50,961 nt of DNA from Pirellulaceae bacterium (GTDB lineage Bacteria; Planctomycetota; Planctomycetia; Pirellulales; Pirellulaceae): assembly GCA_020852965.1 (NCBI GenBank), contig JADYZV010000069.1, positions 1-50,961 on the forward strand, in the 5' to 3' direction. A program made the position numbers and the translations under genes. Below, one piece after another: positions 1 to 9,154 of the stretch (within the stretch, counting starts at the first letter, position 1; each line of letters opens with the position of its first letter). Below the pieces are notes generated by a model. The model saw nothing but the letters and a program-made list of their open reading frames with translations. It did not search any database and had not been told where the DNA came from.

Positions 1-673
1 AAGACAAATTAGATTTCATTTTTTGGTCAAGTAGCAAGAAAAGTAAGAACTGAAGTAGGAATTCCTCCCTACGCGCCTGGCAGTGTCTCCCCCGCTGAAA
101 TTGGCAGTCTTTTCAGTCTCGGTCACACAGTTTGCTTGCCCTTCGTATACGCCAAGCGTCCACCTGGCAAGTTACACACCATCGACACGCGACGGCAGCA
201 GCTTGTCCGGTTGGACCCCGAAAGTGGTCGCTGCGTGTGGAAACGAATGCGAAAGATGCTGAAGTCGAAGCACAAATAGAAACGTCCACGACTGACTGCC
301 GACTCGGAGTACATCCACACCCTTTAGCCGCGATAGCGGGAGCTATCAGTTGACGCACGTCGTCATGGCGCTCTGGTCACACTTCGTCAGTCGCTTTTCT
401 GTGAACCTTGATGATGAAAGCGAGTCTCTCTATTCGCATAGATACAAACAAATGAACTAGGGGAAGCGGACGAAGCGTAGTGCTTCGATCTACTTTGCGA
501 TTCTCGTTCGACTGCCAGTTGGGATTACATCTTTGCTTAAGATGGCGAAAGCCTTTCTCAACTACCCTTCGTCGAACAGTTTTTTGAGCGACGAGGCGCT
601 AGCCGTCGGTTCTTCAGGCGTTGTATTGCCAGAACCGGCCGCTAGCGCATTGCCGCTCAGTCTGGAGGAATCC
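1..673. other. Non-coding leader upstream of the TROVE gene
   Basis: I see no convincing gene here. Short open frames on both strands have no ribosome-binding site and no recognisable family. Two small perfect hairpins are present, at 332-347 (GATAGC/GCTATC) and 471-487 (CGAAGC/GCTTCG). The second lies about 190 bases before the chosen TROVE start and could be part of its 5' untranslated region. Confidence 0.4.
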
Positions 674-2368
674 ATGGCTAACATGTCCCTATTCTCAAGC
701 AAGTCTGCGCGGCTGCCACGCGCCGACACCGTCAACGAAGCAGGTGGTCGGGCCTACACGCTCGAACCGAAGCAGGCGCTGGCCCAAGTTGCCGCAACCG
801 GTACGTTTGGCGATGCCTACTATTCAACTGCCGGAACGCAGCTCGGAGAAGTGCTGAAGTTGATCGATACCATCGACGACGACCAGTACCTGGCCAAGCT
901 GGCTGTTTACGCTCGTCAGAAGGCAGCCATGAAGGATATGCCAGCAGCATTGCTGGTCGCACTGTCGGTCCGAAACACCGAGTTGATGCATCAAGTGTTC
1001 GATCGCGTAGTCGACAACGGACGCGTGCTGCGAACCACGTTTCAGATGATCCGCTCTGGCCAGTTCAAGAACCGAGCTGGAACTGCGCGAACGGGACTTT
1101 CGAGCTCCGTACAGCGTGCCTTCCAGCGATGGTTGAACGAGGCCTCAGTGGCGAAGCTACTGTCGGCGTCTATCGGCAACGATCCGAGCCTGCGCGATAT
1201 CCTGCGTATGGCTCGTCCGACTCCGAAGGACGACGAACGCCGAGCGCTGTTCGGTTGGTTGACGGATAAGGCCATCGAAAAGTGGACTCCTGCTGGCGAG
1301 GCCAACTTGCCAGCCGAGGTGCAAGCACTAGCAGCCTACCGCGCAGCCACAGACGAAGCGACTCAGTTGCTCGTTATGGGGGAACTAGCGGGTGTCCGCT
1401 GGGACTTGCTCGCCGATGCTGCCAAGGGGCCGAGCGTGTGGGCTGCGATCGCTCGTAAGATGGGACCGCAGGCACTACGCATGAACTTGAACACCCTGCT
1501 ACGTCACGATGTGTTTGAATGTGGCCCGACAGTCCCTGTCGGTGAGTCCCCTAACGACTCACAACGCGGAGCGCCCTGCCACAATATGGTCGACTATGTT
1601 GCCGATCGCATCGCCGACGCTGCGGAGGTGGCTCGTTCACGTCAGTTCCCATACCAGTACTTTGCTGCGTATCTGAACACCGACGACCAGGTGCCAGCTA
1701 AGATCAAGGCCGCTTTGCACAAGGCAGCCGAGATCGCATGCGGTAACGTACCTGAATTGCCAGGGCCGGTCGTGATCGGTCTGGATACGTCAGGTTCGAT
1801 GGGATGTGCCGTTACAGGTAACCGTGGGCGAGGTGCGACTTCCAAGATGCGCTGCGTCGACGTTGCCGCCCTGTTTGCCACAGCGACCCTGCGTCGCAAC
1901 CCAGACAGTGTTGTCATTCCGTTCGACACTCAAGCTTACGATGTGCGCATCGATCCAAGCGATTCGATCCTCAGCATCGCCGAGCGACTGAGCAAGTACG
2001 GAGGTGGTGGAACCAACTGCGCTCTGCCTTTGGAAGCTGCCAACGTACGCTACCGCAACCGCAAGTTTGCCGGAGCCGTACTTGTCAGCGACAATGAGAG
2101 CTGGGTTGGAACGGGCCGTCACGGATCGACCGGTGTGATGAGCGCTTGGGAAACCTTCGTAGCCCATCAGCGCAAGCTAGCTGGTAGCGCGGCGGCTTCG
2201 AAGCTGGTATGCATCGACATCCAACCTTACCAGACCGTTCAGGCGGTAGAGCGTAAGGACATTTTGAACGTTGGTGGCTTCAGTGACGCCGTGTTCAACG
2301 TTGTTTCGAACTACTTCATCGACGACAACGCTCGCTTCGTCCGCGAAGTCGAAGCAGTCGAGTTGTAA
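674..2368 (+). CDS. TROVE-domain / vWA protein (Ro60-like RNA-binding protein)
   Basis: A 564-residue protein of the Ro60/Rsr family. These ring-shaped proteins bind small Y RNAs and misfolded RNAs and take part in RNA quality control. The TROVE HEAT-like ring fills roughly residues 15-340, and the C-terminal third is a von Willebrand A fold with an intact MIDAS motif (DTSGS from residue 371). The open frame reaches back to 533. I choose the ATG at 674 because GGAGGA lies five bases upstream, and because MANxxLF followed by LPRAD-VNEAGG is how bacterial TROVE proteins commonly begin. A terminator follows 15 bases after the stop, so the gene is probably monocistronic. No rtcB or rtcA neighbour is visible. 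A long hairpin-rich non-coding stretch follows downstream, a plausible place for an RNA partner. Confidence 0.9.
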   Translation: MANMSLFSSKSARLPRADTVNEAGGRAYTLEPKQALAQVAATGTFGDAYYSTAGTQLGEVLKLIDTIDDDQYLAKLAVYARQKAAMKDMPAALLVALSVRNTELMHQVFDRVVDNGRVLRTTFQMIRSGQFKNRAGTARTGLSSSVQRAFQRWLNEASVAKLLSASIGNDPSLRDILRMARPTPKDDERRALFGWLTDKAIEKWTPAGEANLPAEVQALAAYRAATDEATQLLVMGELAGVRWDLLADAAKGPSVWAAIARKMGPQALRMNLNTLLRHDVFECGPTVPVGESPNDSQRGAPCHNMVDYVADRIADAAEVARSRQFPYQYFAAYLNTDDQVPAKIKAALHKAAEIACGNVPELPGPVVIGLDTSGSMGCAVTGNRGRGATSKMRCVDVAALFATATLRRNPDSVVIPFDTQAYDVRIDPSDSILSIAERLSKYGGGGTNCALPLEAANVRYRNRKFAGAVLVSDNESWVGTGRHGSTGVMSAWETFVAHQRKLAGSAAASKLVCIDIQPYQTVQAVERKDILNVGGFSDAVFNVVSNYFIDDNARFVREVEAVEL

Positions 2369-2383
2369 GATAGGTATCACCAG

Positions 2384-2419
2384 CGCCCACCAGTCGACCT
2401 ATCGGCTAGTGGGCGTTTT
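2384..2419 (+). terminator. Intrinsic terminator of the TROVE gene
   Basis: A 14-bp stem (2384-2397 with 2402-2415; one mismatch, one G-T pair) closes on a CCTA loop and is followed by TTTTACTTTACT. It begins 15 bases after the TROVE stop codon. Confidence 0.8.
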
Positions 2420-3585
2420 ACTTTACTGTGCGCATCCATCGTCAACTGTGAAGCACAGTTCGAAATGAAGCTAAGCGGCCGAAGCGAACTGGGGTCCTGC
2501 GATCGGCCAGTCCTCATAGGGAGCTGGCTGCTGGCGACGCTGCCGCTAAAAGGAAAGGCCGGCTGCCGCGCGTTACGAAGCTGATCGCCCTGGCGATTCG
2601 ACTAGAGTTTGCCATTGGCACCAATTGGATCCAACTATTGAAAATACCGAATAAGGCATCGGCTCGGATTGAGCGATGAAACGCTAGCCATATAATAACC
2701 AGCCACGTTCACCGTTGTGGCTAGCCCCATTTGCCACGCCCACCTTAGGTCGAATTACCTAGAAACGAACGTGCAGACGACTCGCCCCAATTCACTTGGC
2801 AATATGGGCGGTTTTTCGAATCTGATTCCGGACCCCGGAATAAACCGGGTTGTTAACCCGTTTCGGCCTCTCGATCAGAGATCGCGAGGATTTTGGGCCA
2901 AATTGGGGCTTAGACAGCAATTTCGTGCTTTCGCCAAAACGCACGTCCGCGCTCTCTGAATTGGCCGGCGCACGCAAACCCAATGAAAACCACGATAGAA
3001 ATGCAAAACGCCGAGGCTAAATGCTCTCGGCGCTTTGAGTTAACTGGAGTGTCGCGGCAATTCCGCGACGAAAATGAGCTCCCCGAAACGAACCCTCTTC
3101 ATAACCATTCTCTGTTTCCTGCAACCCGTAAGGCGTTGAATGGTAAAGGGTTATGGATTGGAGGCGGGTTGCGGTGTAGCGAATCGGAAGGAACGGTTTA
3201 CGGAAAATCGCCACATGGAGGACCGTCATAAGAAACCCTATCCGGACGGACCTCATGCTGCTGGCGGAAGGAAGGAGGCCTTGGTAACTGCTGGCAGGTG
3301 AGCTACAGCAAAACTCCACCTCCCGATGGCCGGTCAAATGGGTGTGGGCTATTAGCTTGCGATACTCAAGGCTGCGACTATTATCTGCGCCAGATATTTC
3401 GAGGCGGTTGCACAGTTTCGCGAGCCAAGTCTCTCGAAAAAGCGAATGAAATCATGAGAACTCGCGGACCATGTCACCCGCTAAATCGAGTATGCTGAGA
3501 TGCAATTATCCGGTGCAAGCGCCGGATAGTTAGTTTTGCTCGCGCCCGAGAATGGTCGGTTCGTTAAGAAGCAGGGGAGACCAGC
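2420..3585. other. 1.17 kb non-coding, hairpin-rich stretch next to the Ro60 homologue
   Basis: I find no credible protein here. The stretch is dense in perfect or near-perfect stems: 2701-2722 (AGCCAC/GTGGCT), 2825-2841 (ATTCCGG/CCGGAAT), about 2842-2863 (CGGGTT/AACCCG), 2868-2888 (9 bp, one mismatch), 3009-3032 (CGCCGAG/CTCGGCG), 3051-3069 (GTCGCGG/CCGCGAC), a longer-range GCAACCCG/CGGGTTGC pair (about 3121-3172), and 3507-3528 (TATCCGG/CCGGATA) followed by GTTAGTTTT, which could be a terminator. One or more structured RNAs are plausible. I cannot assign a known RNA family by eye. Confidence 0.45.
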
Positions 3586-3936
3586 GTGACGCCTGAGGTT
3601 CATAGCCGACTCATCGGCCTGCCGATGCCCTTCGTGATCTTTGCCTGGGGCGTCGTGGTGGTGACCGGCGGCGTTAAGCCCGAGTGGCTTGGCTGCACGA
3701 CGCCGTTCGAATTGTTCTGGCAATTCGCGATAGTTGCCTTCCTGATCGGTGGGGCGCTCACGGTTTTCCTGGCTGTTGTCGTCCCCACGCGGTGCCCAAA
3801 ATGCCGCCGATATGCTGCCCGCATGCGACTGGCGACGACAATACGCTATACATGTTCAAGATGCCGGAGCGTCCACGATACCGGCGTTGAGACGTCCGAC
3901 GGAAACGCATTTGAAGGGCCGGGGATCATTCCTTGA
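3586..3936 (+). CDS. Small membrane protein with C-terminal zinc ribbon
   Basis: A 116-residue protein starting at GTG, with AGGGGAGA about six bases upstream. Two hydrophobic helices are visible, about residues 11-28 and 43-66. A four-cysteine ribbon follows (CPKC near residue 70, CSRC near residue 91), as in many small membrane-anchored zinc-ribbon proteins of unknown role. It stands alone on the plus strand after the hairpin-rich stretch. I do not recognise the family. It is probably real because the ribosome site, membrane segments and paired CxxC motifs agree. Confidence 0.6.
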   Translation: MTPEVHSRLIGLPMPFVIFAWGVVVVTGGVKPEWLGCTTPFELFWQFAIVAFLIGGALTVFLAVVVPTRCPKCRRYAARMRLATTIRYTCSRCRSVHDTGVETSDGNAFEGPGIIP

Positions 3937-4155
3937 CAGATAGGCTTGGCTTCGCGCTGCAGCCGCACTCGCACCGCAGCAACGAATCGGGTAGCCGGCT
4001 TGGGCGGTGCTGCGAACGACACGTCAGTGTAGTAAGCTTCCGCTCAACCGTTGTATTCGCGCCGACATGTACGGTGGTGTGGGGAGGACGGTCAGAGATG
4101 GTCGTCACCAGCCGATTTACATGTCTTTTATCGATAGCCGTTTCGAGCGACGGAT

Positions 4156-4281
4156 CTAAACAGTTAAAGTACCTCGCATCCAGCCGCGAACAACGAGGTA
4201 ACCGCAAAGCGTTACGATTGTTAGCCAAGATGTTTGAGATAGGTGAGAGTTGCGTTTGGCGATCACAATAATACCAGCCAT
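4156..4281 (-). CDS. Tiny predicted membrane protein, coupled to the upstream small gene
   Basis: A 41-residue frame whose ATG overlaps the stop of the preceding minus-strand frame in a TGATG arrangement typical of translational coupling. It begins MAGIIVIAKR and contains a second hydrophobic run (LTIVTLCGYLVV), so one or two membrane segments are likely. Too short for family recognition. The same frame is open upstream for about 30 further codons without a good start, so it may instead be the tail of a frameshifted gene. Confidence 0.35.
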   Translation of the reverse strand: MAGIIVIAKRNSHLSQTSWLTIVTLCGYLVVRGWMRGTLTV

Positions 4282-4508
4282 CAAAATAACGGTTGGACCG
4301 ACGTCTCTCCATCCCAATAGCTCTTCAGTTGCGCGACCGAACGAAAAGCATAAACGTCAGAATAGAAATCGACTTGTACGTTTTTGTACTCAGCGTCCGG
4401 AAGTTGACTTGCCGGTTGTTGGATCTGTGTGGTTGTTTCGGAACGTGATTTGCTTTGCTTCAAGAACCAGCGCAGGTCTTGCAGGGCTGCGCGCTTAAGT
4501 TCCTGCAT
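4281..4508 (-). CDS. Small hypothetical protein, first of a coupled pair
   Basis: A 75-residue, mostly hydrophilic protein with an ATG start; GGGAAG lies a few bases upstream on the minus strand. It has a basic N-terminal helix (LKRAALQDLRWFLKQSK) and no signal peptide or membrane segment. Its stop shares a base with the start of the next small frame at 4281. Family not recognised. It could be one half of a degraded longer gene, because the downstream frame also looks coding in the -1 register across the junction. Confidence 0.4.
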   Translation of the reverse strand: MQELKRAALQDLRWFLKQSKSRSETTTQIQQPASQLPDAEYKNVQVDFYSDVYAFRSVAQLKSYWDGETSVQPLF

Positions 4509-4589
4509 ACTTTACTTCCCGATTAATAACCACCACAATCAGACGCGTTCCAATCCATTTGAATTACCTTTGTTGCAGAGGAGTGACTC

Positions 4590-4958
4590 GTGGTCTTAGG
4601 AAATTTCTCAGTTGGCTTGTCAGTAAAAAACTTTGCCAAGTCACGTGAGTTTTACGAAAAACTAGGGTTTTGTGTTATTCGCGGAGATAACACCAGGTGG
4701 GCGATAATGCAGAATGCAAGTGCAACGATTGGTATCTATGAAGGAGTGATCGAGAAAAATATCCTCACCTTTACTCAAGGCTGGGATGGCAATGGCCAGG
4801 ACGTTGACCCCTTCGAAGACTTGCGCTCTGTCCAGCGTGAGCTGAAATCGAGGGGAATCGAATTCGAAATACAGGCACCCATGGATTCTCAAGGGCCCAC
4901 ATGTGCTACTTTCCGTGACCCAGATGGAAATCTCATTGTGCTTGATCAGCATCGCTAG
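4590..4958 (+). CDS. VOC superfamily (glyoxalase/bleomycin-resistance fold) protein
   Basis: A 122-residue single-domain vicinal-oxygen-chelate protein. The N-terminal SVKNFAKSREFYEKLGF and C-terminal ATFRDPDGNLIVLDQ are standard for the fold. The GTG start is supported by GAGGAG seven bases upstream. VOC proteins bind a divalent metal and act on many small substrates or sequester drugs; nothing here fixes a substrate. A second frame starts directly after the stop, so the two may be co-transcribed. The size is normal for a one-module member. Confidence 0.85.
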   Translation: MVLGNFSVGLSVKNFAKSREFYEKLGFCVIRGDNTRWAIMQNASATIGIYEGVIEKNILTFTQGWDGNGQDVDPFEDLRSVQRELKSRGIEFEIQAPMDSQGPTCATFRDPDGNLIVLDQHR

Positions 4959-5351
4959 ATGGACCATCGGTCACATCTGCGTTTAATCGCCGCTCCGAGA
5001 AGAACCGTTCAATCCAGCTATCAGTACACGGCCGAGTTGGAGCACACGGGGGAAAACTATTTTGTGCCAATTGGGGTATGCCACTTTCTTAAACCAGGCG
5101 AGGCCGATCGCTTCACAATCCGACTTGCTTGCTCGCAATCCGCATTTCATGAATTCCGAATCCGCTGGGAATTTGCGGGCGGACTGTTTTCTTACAGCTA
5201 CCCCATTATGCTCGAGCAAGTAGTCCCCCGCACGTTTGCGTCCGAAGAACTTGCTTATGCGATGCAATCAGAACTTGAGCCATGTCCATTAGGCGCTGTC
5301 GATCCTCCAAGGTTGCAGGAAGCTCGCCGTGCGAACAGATTTTCTTCCTAA
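4959..5351 (+). CDS. Hypothetical protein following the VOC gene
   Basis: A 130-residue frame whose ATG follows the VOC stop codon immediately. It has alternating hydrophobic/polar stretches suggestive of beta strands (YFVPIGVCHFL, DRFTIRLACSQS, EFRIRWEF) and no signal peptide. No ribosome site is evident at this start, so a later start or coupling to the upstream gene is possible. Not recognised. It is more convincing than the overlapping minus-strand frame because of its position and strand-like pattern. Confidence 0.45.
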   Translation: MDHRSHLRLIAAPRRTVQSSYQYTAELEHTGENYFVPIGVCHFLKPGEADRFTIRLACSQSAFHEFRIRWEFAGGLFSYSYPIMLEQVVPRTFASEELAYAMQSELEPCPLGAVDPPRLQEARRANRFSS

Positions 5352-5742
5352 CGCACGGTGCAAGCCGCGTCGCGCAGATTGTCAGGATGTCCAACGCGTG
5401 TGGGAGTGGTTAGCTGTCTCACCGTAGTACTCGCCGATTTGCAATACATCGGTCAACAAATTCGTTCGCTGAGGATAGATTCATTCGCTTTCGGATTTCA
5501 GATATCACCGCAGGGGTTCGCAACCATTCTCATCCGGACTCCGAACGAGAACTCTGTGTCAACTCTGGAGGGCCTCGAAAAGAGAGAGTCAGAGAGTTCG
5601 GGACCGATTTTCCGCACCGACTGGCGCAACCTTGAAGGTTGCGTTCGAGAGACGGAAATCTCTCTGCAAACAGAGAGCGCGTCGGTCTGGGGCGTCGAAC
5701 CGCGAAAAGTGTAGGAAACCCGCGAAATACTGGGTAGGAACG
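5352..5742. other. Gap with a compact multi-hairpin structure (5616-5686)
   Basis: No convincing gene. Within 71 bases, an outer pair ACCGAC (5616-5621) / GTCGGT (5681-5686) encloses two perfect 7-bp hairpins at 5626-5642 (GCAACCT/AGGTTGC) and 5660-5677 (CTCTCTG/CAGAGAG). This is a three-way-junction layout that could be a small RNA. The remainder is featureless. Confidence 0.35.
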
Positions 5743-5781
5743 AAAAAAAACGCCCGGCAATCGATCTCTGGACGCCGGGCG
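5743..5781 (-). terminator. Strong minus-strand intrinsic terminator
   Basis: On the minus strand an 8-bp GC stem (5774-5781 with 5751-5758) is followed directly by eight T residues (5750-5743). It lies 40 bases beyond the 3' end of the tRNA-Asn-like fragment on the same strand, as expected for the native terminator of that tRNA gene. Nothing else on this strand obviously needs it. Confidence 0.8.
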
Positions 5782-5820
5782 TTAAGTCTTTTGGTCGCCA
5801 AAGTTAGAACTTTGACGAAA

Positions 5821-5841
5821 GCTCCTCCGGTAGGACTCGAA
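5821..5841 (-). other. tRNA-Asn 3'-end fragment; candidate attachment site of the metal island
   Basis: Read on the minus strand, this stretch gives a T loop (TTCGAGT), a T-stem 3' strand (CCTAC), a seven-base acceptor 3' strand (CGGAGGA) and discriminator G. This matches the 3' end of bacterial tRNA-Asn genes. The upstream part of the tRNA is absent: where GTAGG should pair with CCTAC the sequence reads CTACC and then diverges. The terminator downstream is intact. A 3' tRNA remnant with its native terminator is what site-specific integration into a tRNA gene leaves at the far end of an element. On this reading the element lies at coordinates above 5841. Confidence 0.6.
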
Positions 5842-6067
5842 GGTAGCTAATCCACATTGGACTTAGGTTGGGAAAACGCCGATTTTGTATTGATTTCCTT
5901 AGATTTTACGCGATTTGTAGCATTTTGCTAGGGCCGTCGTATTGAGCCTGTATTGGGCTTGAATTGCCAATACTGCCCCATTTTTGCCCCACAACTAACA
6001 AACTATCGTCACGCTAGATTCGTTAATAAAGCATAGCGATACACTCCGGGCAGATTTGTTGGCGCGT
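5842..6067. other. AT-richer gap beside the tRNA fragment
   Basis: No gene seen. It carries a direct repeat TGCCCCA (5974-5980 and 5985-5991) and a 7-bp hairpin GTATTGG/CCAATAC (5950-5973). Short direct repeats beside an attachment core can be integrase arm sites, but no integrase gene is present in the window. Confidence 0.3.
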
Positions 6068-6400
6068 TTAAGCAGCCATCGCGGAACAACTCTCTTGGCA
6101 TTTGCGGCAGCACTTTACGCACTTTTCCATGCCGCCGACTTGTTCGCAACTGTCTGCACAAGCCTTGCAGATCTCGGCGCAGGCTCTGCAATATAGGGCG
6201 TGGTGATCGCTGTTGCGACTCATAAAGTCAACACAGGCGTTACAGGCAGCGATACAGTCCAGCATCAATTTGACATGGGTCTGTTCTACTTGGTCGCCAC
6301 CTTTTGATAGGCAATGGCTAGTTAACATGTCAGCGCAGGTCACTTGGCACTCTTGACAGTTCGCCAGGCACTGTTTCATGGAAGCGGTTGCGGTACTCAT
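6068..6400 (-). CDS. Cys-rich four-helix-bundle copper-storage-type protein (Csp / DUF326)
   Basis: A 110-residue protein with many cysteines spaced along helices ([50 protein letters not shown]). This is the hallmark of the Csp copper-storage family, whose four-helix bundle is lined with Cys thiolates that bind many Cu(I) ions. There is no signal peptide, so it is probably cytosolic (Csp3-like). The ATG is preceded by GGAGAAC. It is divergent from the copper ATPase gene, and a CsoR-type operator (6469-6483) lies between them, suggesting joint induction by copper. Confidence 0.85.
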   Translation of the reverse strand: MSTATASMKQCLANCQECQVTCADMLTSHCLSKGGDQVEQTHVKLMLDCIAACNACVDFMSRNSDHHALYCRACAEICKACADSCEQVGGMEKCVKCCRKCQESCSAMAA

Positions 6401-6468
6401 TTGTTGTTCTCCTTATGGAAAATTGGTTGCGGCCCAGTTGCCGCTGGAAATCCGGAATGCAACTTGCA

Positions 6469-6483
6469 TACCAGTATGGGGTA
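6469..6483. promoter_or_regulatory. Predicted CsoR operator between csp and copA
   Basis: ATACC-N7-GGTAT centred between two divergent copper genes, 38 bases before the ATPase start and 68 before the storage-protein start. The same 17-bp pattern (RTACC-N7-GGTAY) recurs at 12532, 24333 and 29721, with a variant at 27415. CsoR proteins bind such GC-spaced TACC/GGTA palindromes; assignment to this repressor is inference. Confidence 0.65.
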
Positions 6484-6521
6484 TATTGTCGGTTGCCAAT
6501 TTGACAGCGAAGGAAAAGGTT

Positions 6522-8912
6522 ATGGTCTCAACGAACATCACTGCCACAGATCCGGTCTGCGGAATGACTGTGAATCCAGGTGAAGCACTCCACAGTGAAC
6601 ATGAGGGGCGACCATATTTCTTTTGTAGCGCCGGATGTCAAAGAAAATTTGAAGAAGATCCGAGCGGTGTTTTGGCCGCTCGATCAGAGAAAGACGCTTC
6701 CAAGAAACATTCGACCAAGGAAGACGCTTCGTGTTGCAGCAGCGGCAAACATGGTGGCTCGTCGACCATGGCAAGCGATTCGAAGTCAGATTCCAAAGCG
6801 ATCTACACTTGCCCCATGCACCCGGAGATCGAACAGATAGGTCCAGGTGACTGCCCAATCTGTGGGATGGACCTGGAGCCGAAGGTCATCGACTTGGCGG
6901 ACAGTGGAGATGACGAACAATACGCTGACATGAAGCGTCGTTTTTGGGTCGGAGTTGCTCTGTCGGTGCCGTTGCTAGTGATCGCGATGGGGCCGATGGT
7001 AGGTATACGGGTCGCGGAGTGGATGAGTAACACTGCGTTCGGATGGCTGCAGATTGCGTTGGCAACGCCAGTTGTGTTCTGGTGCGGATGGCCGTTATTG
7101 GTACGCGGGGCGAAGTCGTTCGTAAGCATGAATCTAAACATGTTCTCGCTGATTGCGGTGGGAACCCTAGCGGCCTATCTGTTCAGTCTGGTCGTTGTCT
7201 TGCTGCCAGGCGTAATACCTGATGCATTCTTCGAAAATGGCGTGCCACCGCTGTACTTTGAGGCAGCCGCTGTGATCATCACGCTGGTCTTACTTGGCCA
7301 AGTGTTGGAGCTGCGCGCTCGCCAGCAAACCAGCGGTGCAATTCGAGCGCTGATGCAGCTCACACCGGAAACTGCCCATCGAATCACCGACGGTGGCGAG
7401 GAGGAAGTCTCATTGGATTCGGTCCGCAAGGGCGATCGATTACGAGTACGACCGGGTGAGAAAGTGCCTGTGGATGGCCGTGTCGTCAGTGGCTCAAGCA
7501 GCGTGGATGAGTCGATGCTGACGGGCGAACCCATCCCGGTGAGTAAAAGTGAGGGTGATGAAGTCACGGGCGGGACGCTGAACCAGACTGGTGCATTGGT
7601 GATGGAGGCAGTGGGAGTGGGGGCTGATACCGTGCTGCACCGCATTGTCCAGATGGTTGCTGACGCTCAGCGCAGCCGAGCTCCAATCCAAAAGCTGGTC
7701 GATGTGGTTTCGCGTTACTTTGTGCCAGCCGTCATCATTTGTTCGATTCTGACCTTTATCGGTTGGGCGGTATTCGGCCCAGAACCGCAACTCGCTCATG
7801 CGTTTGTGGCAGCGGTTGCCGTGCTGATCATTGCTTGTCCTTGCGCTTTGGGTCTTGCAACGCCCATGTCCGTCATGGTTGGCGTTGGTCGCGGCGCGAG
7901 AGAAGGTGTGTTGATCAAGAATGCTGAAGTTTTGGAAGTCATGGAAAAGGTTGACACAGTCGTTGTCGACAAGACCGGGACGCTGACTCAAGGGCGACCC
8001 GAAGTGACCGAGATTGAAATCTTTGGCGACTGGAAACAGGACGACGTACTGGGACTCGCTGCAGCGGTCGAAAGTCAAAGCGAACATCCATTGGCTCAAG
8101 CTGTCGTGCGACGCGCCAAAGCGGATAATCTCTCTTTCCCAGAAGCGAGTGACTTCGAAAGCATTACGGGCGGCGGCGTGCGCGCCCGCGTTGATGGTCA
8201 TGCCGTGTTGATCGGTAAGGCCGACTTGCTGGAAGAACAATCGGTATCAGACGTTTCGGCTGGAAAAGAGAATGCTGCCCAACATCAATCCCAAGGTGCA
8301 ACGGTCGTTTTCGTCGCAATCGACGGAAAACTTGCGGCAATGGTGGCTATCACCGACCCAATTAAAAAGAGTACGCCAGCCGCTTTGGAGACGCTGCATG
8401 GACTCGGACTTAGAGTCATCATGCTCACCGGAGATGCCGAGCCGACAGCGCGCGCCGTGGCCGAAAAGCTCGGCATTGACGAATTTCATGCTGGGGTCTC
8501 TCCAAAAGACAAGCATGACTTCGTGAAGCGATTGAAAAGTGAAGGCAAAGTCGTATCGATGGCAGGCGACGGGATAAATGACGCTCCAGCCTTAGCTGAA
8601 GCAAATGTCGGCATTGCGATGGGCACTGGAACGGGCGTTGCGATTGAATCAGCCGGTGTCACTCTGGTTGGTGGTGATTTGCGTGGCGTGGCGGCGGCCA
8701 ATAATTTGAGCCGCAAAACGATGAGCAACATTCGCCAGAACTTGTTCTTCGCTTTCATCTATAACGCGTTAGGCATTCCCGTTGCAGCGGGGTTGCTCTA
8801 CCCGTTCTTTGGTGTTTTGCTTAGCCCAATGATTGCTGCAGCAGCTATGAGCTTCAGTAGCGTTTCAGTGATACTCAATGCGTTGCGATTGCGATCGAGC
8901 GAATTGGCCTGA
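6522..8912 (+). CDS. copA: Copper-exporting P1B-type ATPase with YHS and heavy-metal-binding domains
   Basis: A 796-residue P1B-type ATPase that pumps Cu(I) (or Ag(I)) out of the cytosol. In order: a YHS domain (about residues 8-50; [14 protein letters not shown]), a Ser/Lys linker with CC, a heavy-metal-binding domain (95-121; [15 protein letters not shown]), eight membrane helices, TGEP (334-337), the ion-site CPC (439-441), phosphorylated Asp483 in DKTGT, and GDGIND (682-687). YN and MSFSS in the last helices fit Cu(I) selectivity. There is no N-terminal HMA domain. The frame is open from 6378, but I choose ATG 6522: AAGGAAAAGG precedes it, and the earlier starts would place the operator inside the gene. 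It leads an operon with the efflux protein and multicopper oxidase. Confidence 0.95.
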   Translation: MVSTNITATDPVCGMTVNPGEALHSEHEGRPYFFCSAGCQRKFEEDPSGVLAARSEKDASKKHSTKEDASCCSSGKHGGSSTMASDSKSDSKAIYTCPMHPEIEQIGPGDCPICGMDLEPKVIDLADSGDDEQYADMKRRFWVGVALSVPLLVIAMGPMVGIRVAEWMSNTAFGWLQIALATPVVFWCGWPLLVRGAKSFVSMNLNMFSLIAVGTLAAYLFSLVVVLLPGVIPDAFFENGVPPLYFEAAAVIITLVLLGQVLELRARQQTSGAIRALMQLTPETAHRITDGGEEEVSLDSVRKGDRLRVRPGEKVPVDGRVVSGSSSVDESMLTGEPIPVSKSEGDEVTGGTLNQTGALVMEAVGVGADTVLHRIVQMVADAQRSRAPIQKLVDVVSRYFVPAVIICSILTFIGWAVFGPEPQLAHAFVAAVAVLIIACPCALGLATPMSVMVGVGRGAREGVLIKNAEVLEVMEKVDTVVVDKTGTLTQGRPEVTEIEIFGDWKQDDVLGLAAAVESQSEHPLAQAVVRRAKADNLSFPEASDFESITGGGVRARVDGHAVLIGKADLLEEQSVSDVSAGKENAAQHQSQGATVVFVAIDGKLAAMVAITDPIKKSTPAALETLHGLGLRVIMLTGDAEPTARAVAEKLGIDEFHAGVSPKDKHDFVKRLKSEGKVVSMAGDGINDAPALAEANVGIAMGTGTGVAIESAGVTLVGGDLRGVAAANNLSRKTMSNIRQNLFFAFIYNALGIPVAAGLLYPFFGVLLSPMIAAAAMSFSSVSVILNALRLRSSELA

Positions 8913-9154
8913 CGGACTTTGATCCAAATAATGAGCTAAGGTCTGTCGTCTGAAGCGTAGCGTTGGTCGGCAATCGACCAACATTGACGCCTCAAAGACT
9001 TCCCCATCTTTCAACTCCCGCCAATCCGGTCCTGAATGCTGGAGATCATTGTAAACCGCTCGAATCGAATGGATCTTCCTTTACCCGCCCCGGGTATCGA
9101 GTCGATAGGGAATCGAGATGCAATTCTCGACTTGTTGATGGAGCGACTCGTGTA

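Noticed and set aside
3061-3530. Group II intron or retron RNA in the hairpin-rich stretch
   Set aside because: I could not find a convincing domain V or conserved GUGYG start, and there is no reverse-transcriptase gene nearby.
3933-4312. Plus- and minus-strand frames of 112-128 codons around 4.1 kb
   Set aside because: No ribosome site, biased composition, and the credible small membrane frame (4156-4281) uses a different register.
5358-5714. 118-codon plus-strand frame in the gap before the tRNA fragment
   Set aside because: It overlaps the multi-hairpin structure, has no ribosome site and no recognisable protein features.
5758-5860. A complete tRNA gene on the minus strand
   Set aside because: Only the T-loop and acceptor 3' part match. 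The 76 bases that should contain the D arm and anticodon do not fold and the T-stem 5' strand does not pair.
7494-8240. Long open frame (248 codons) antisense to the copper ATPase
   Set aside because: It lies wholly opposite conserved P-type ATPase motifs and has low-complexity His/Asn composition typical of an antisense shadow; no ribosome site.
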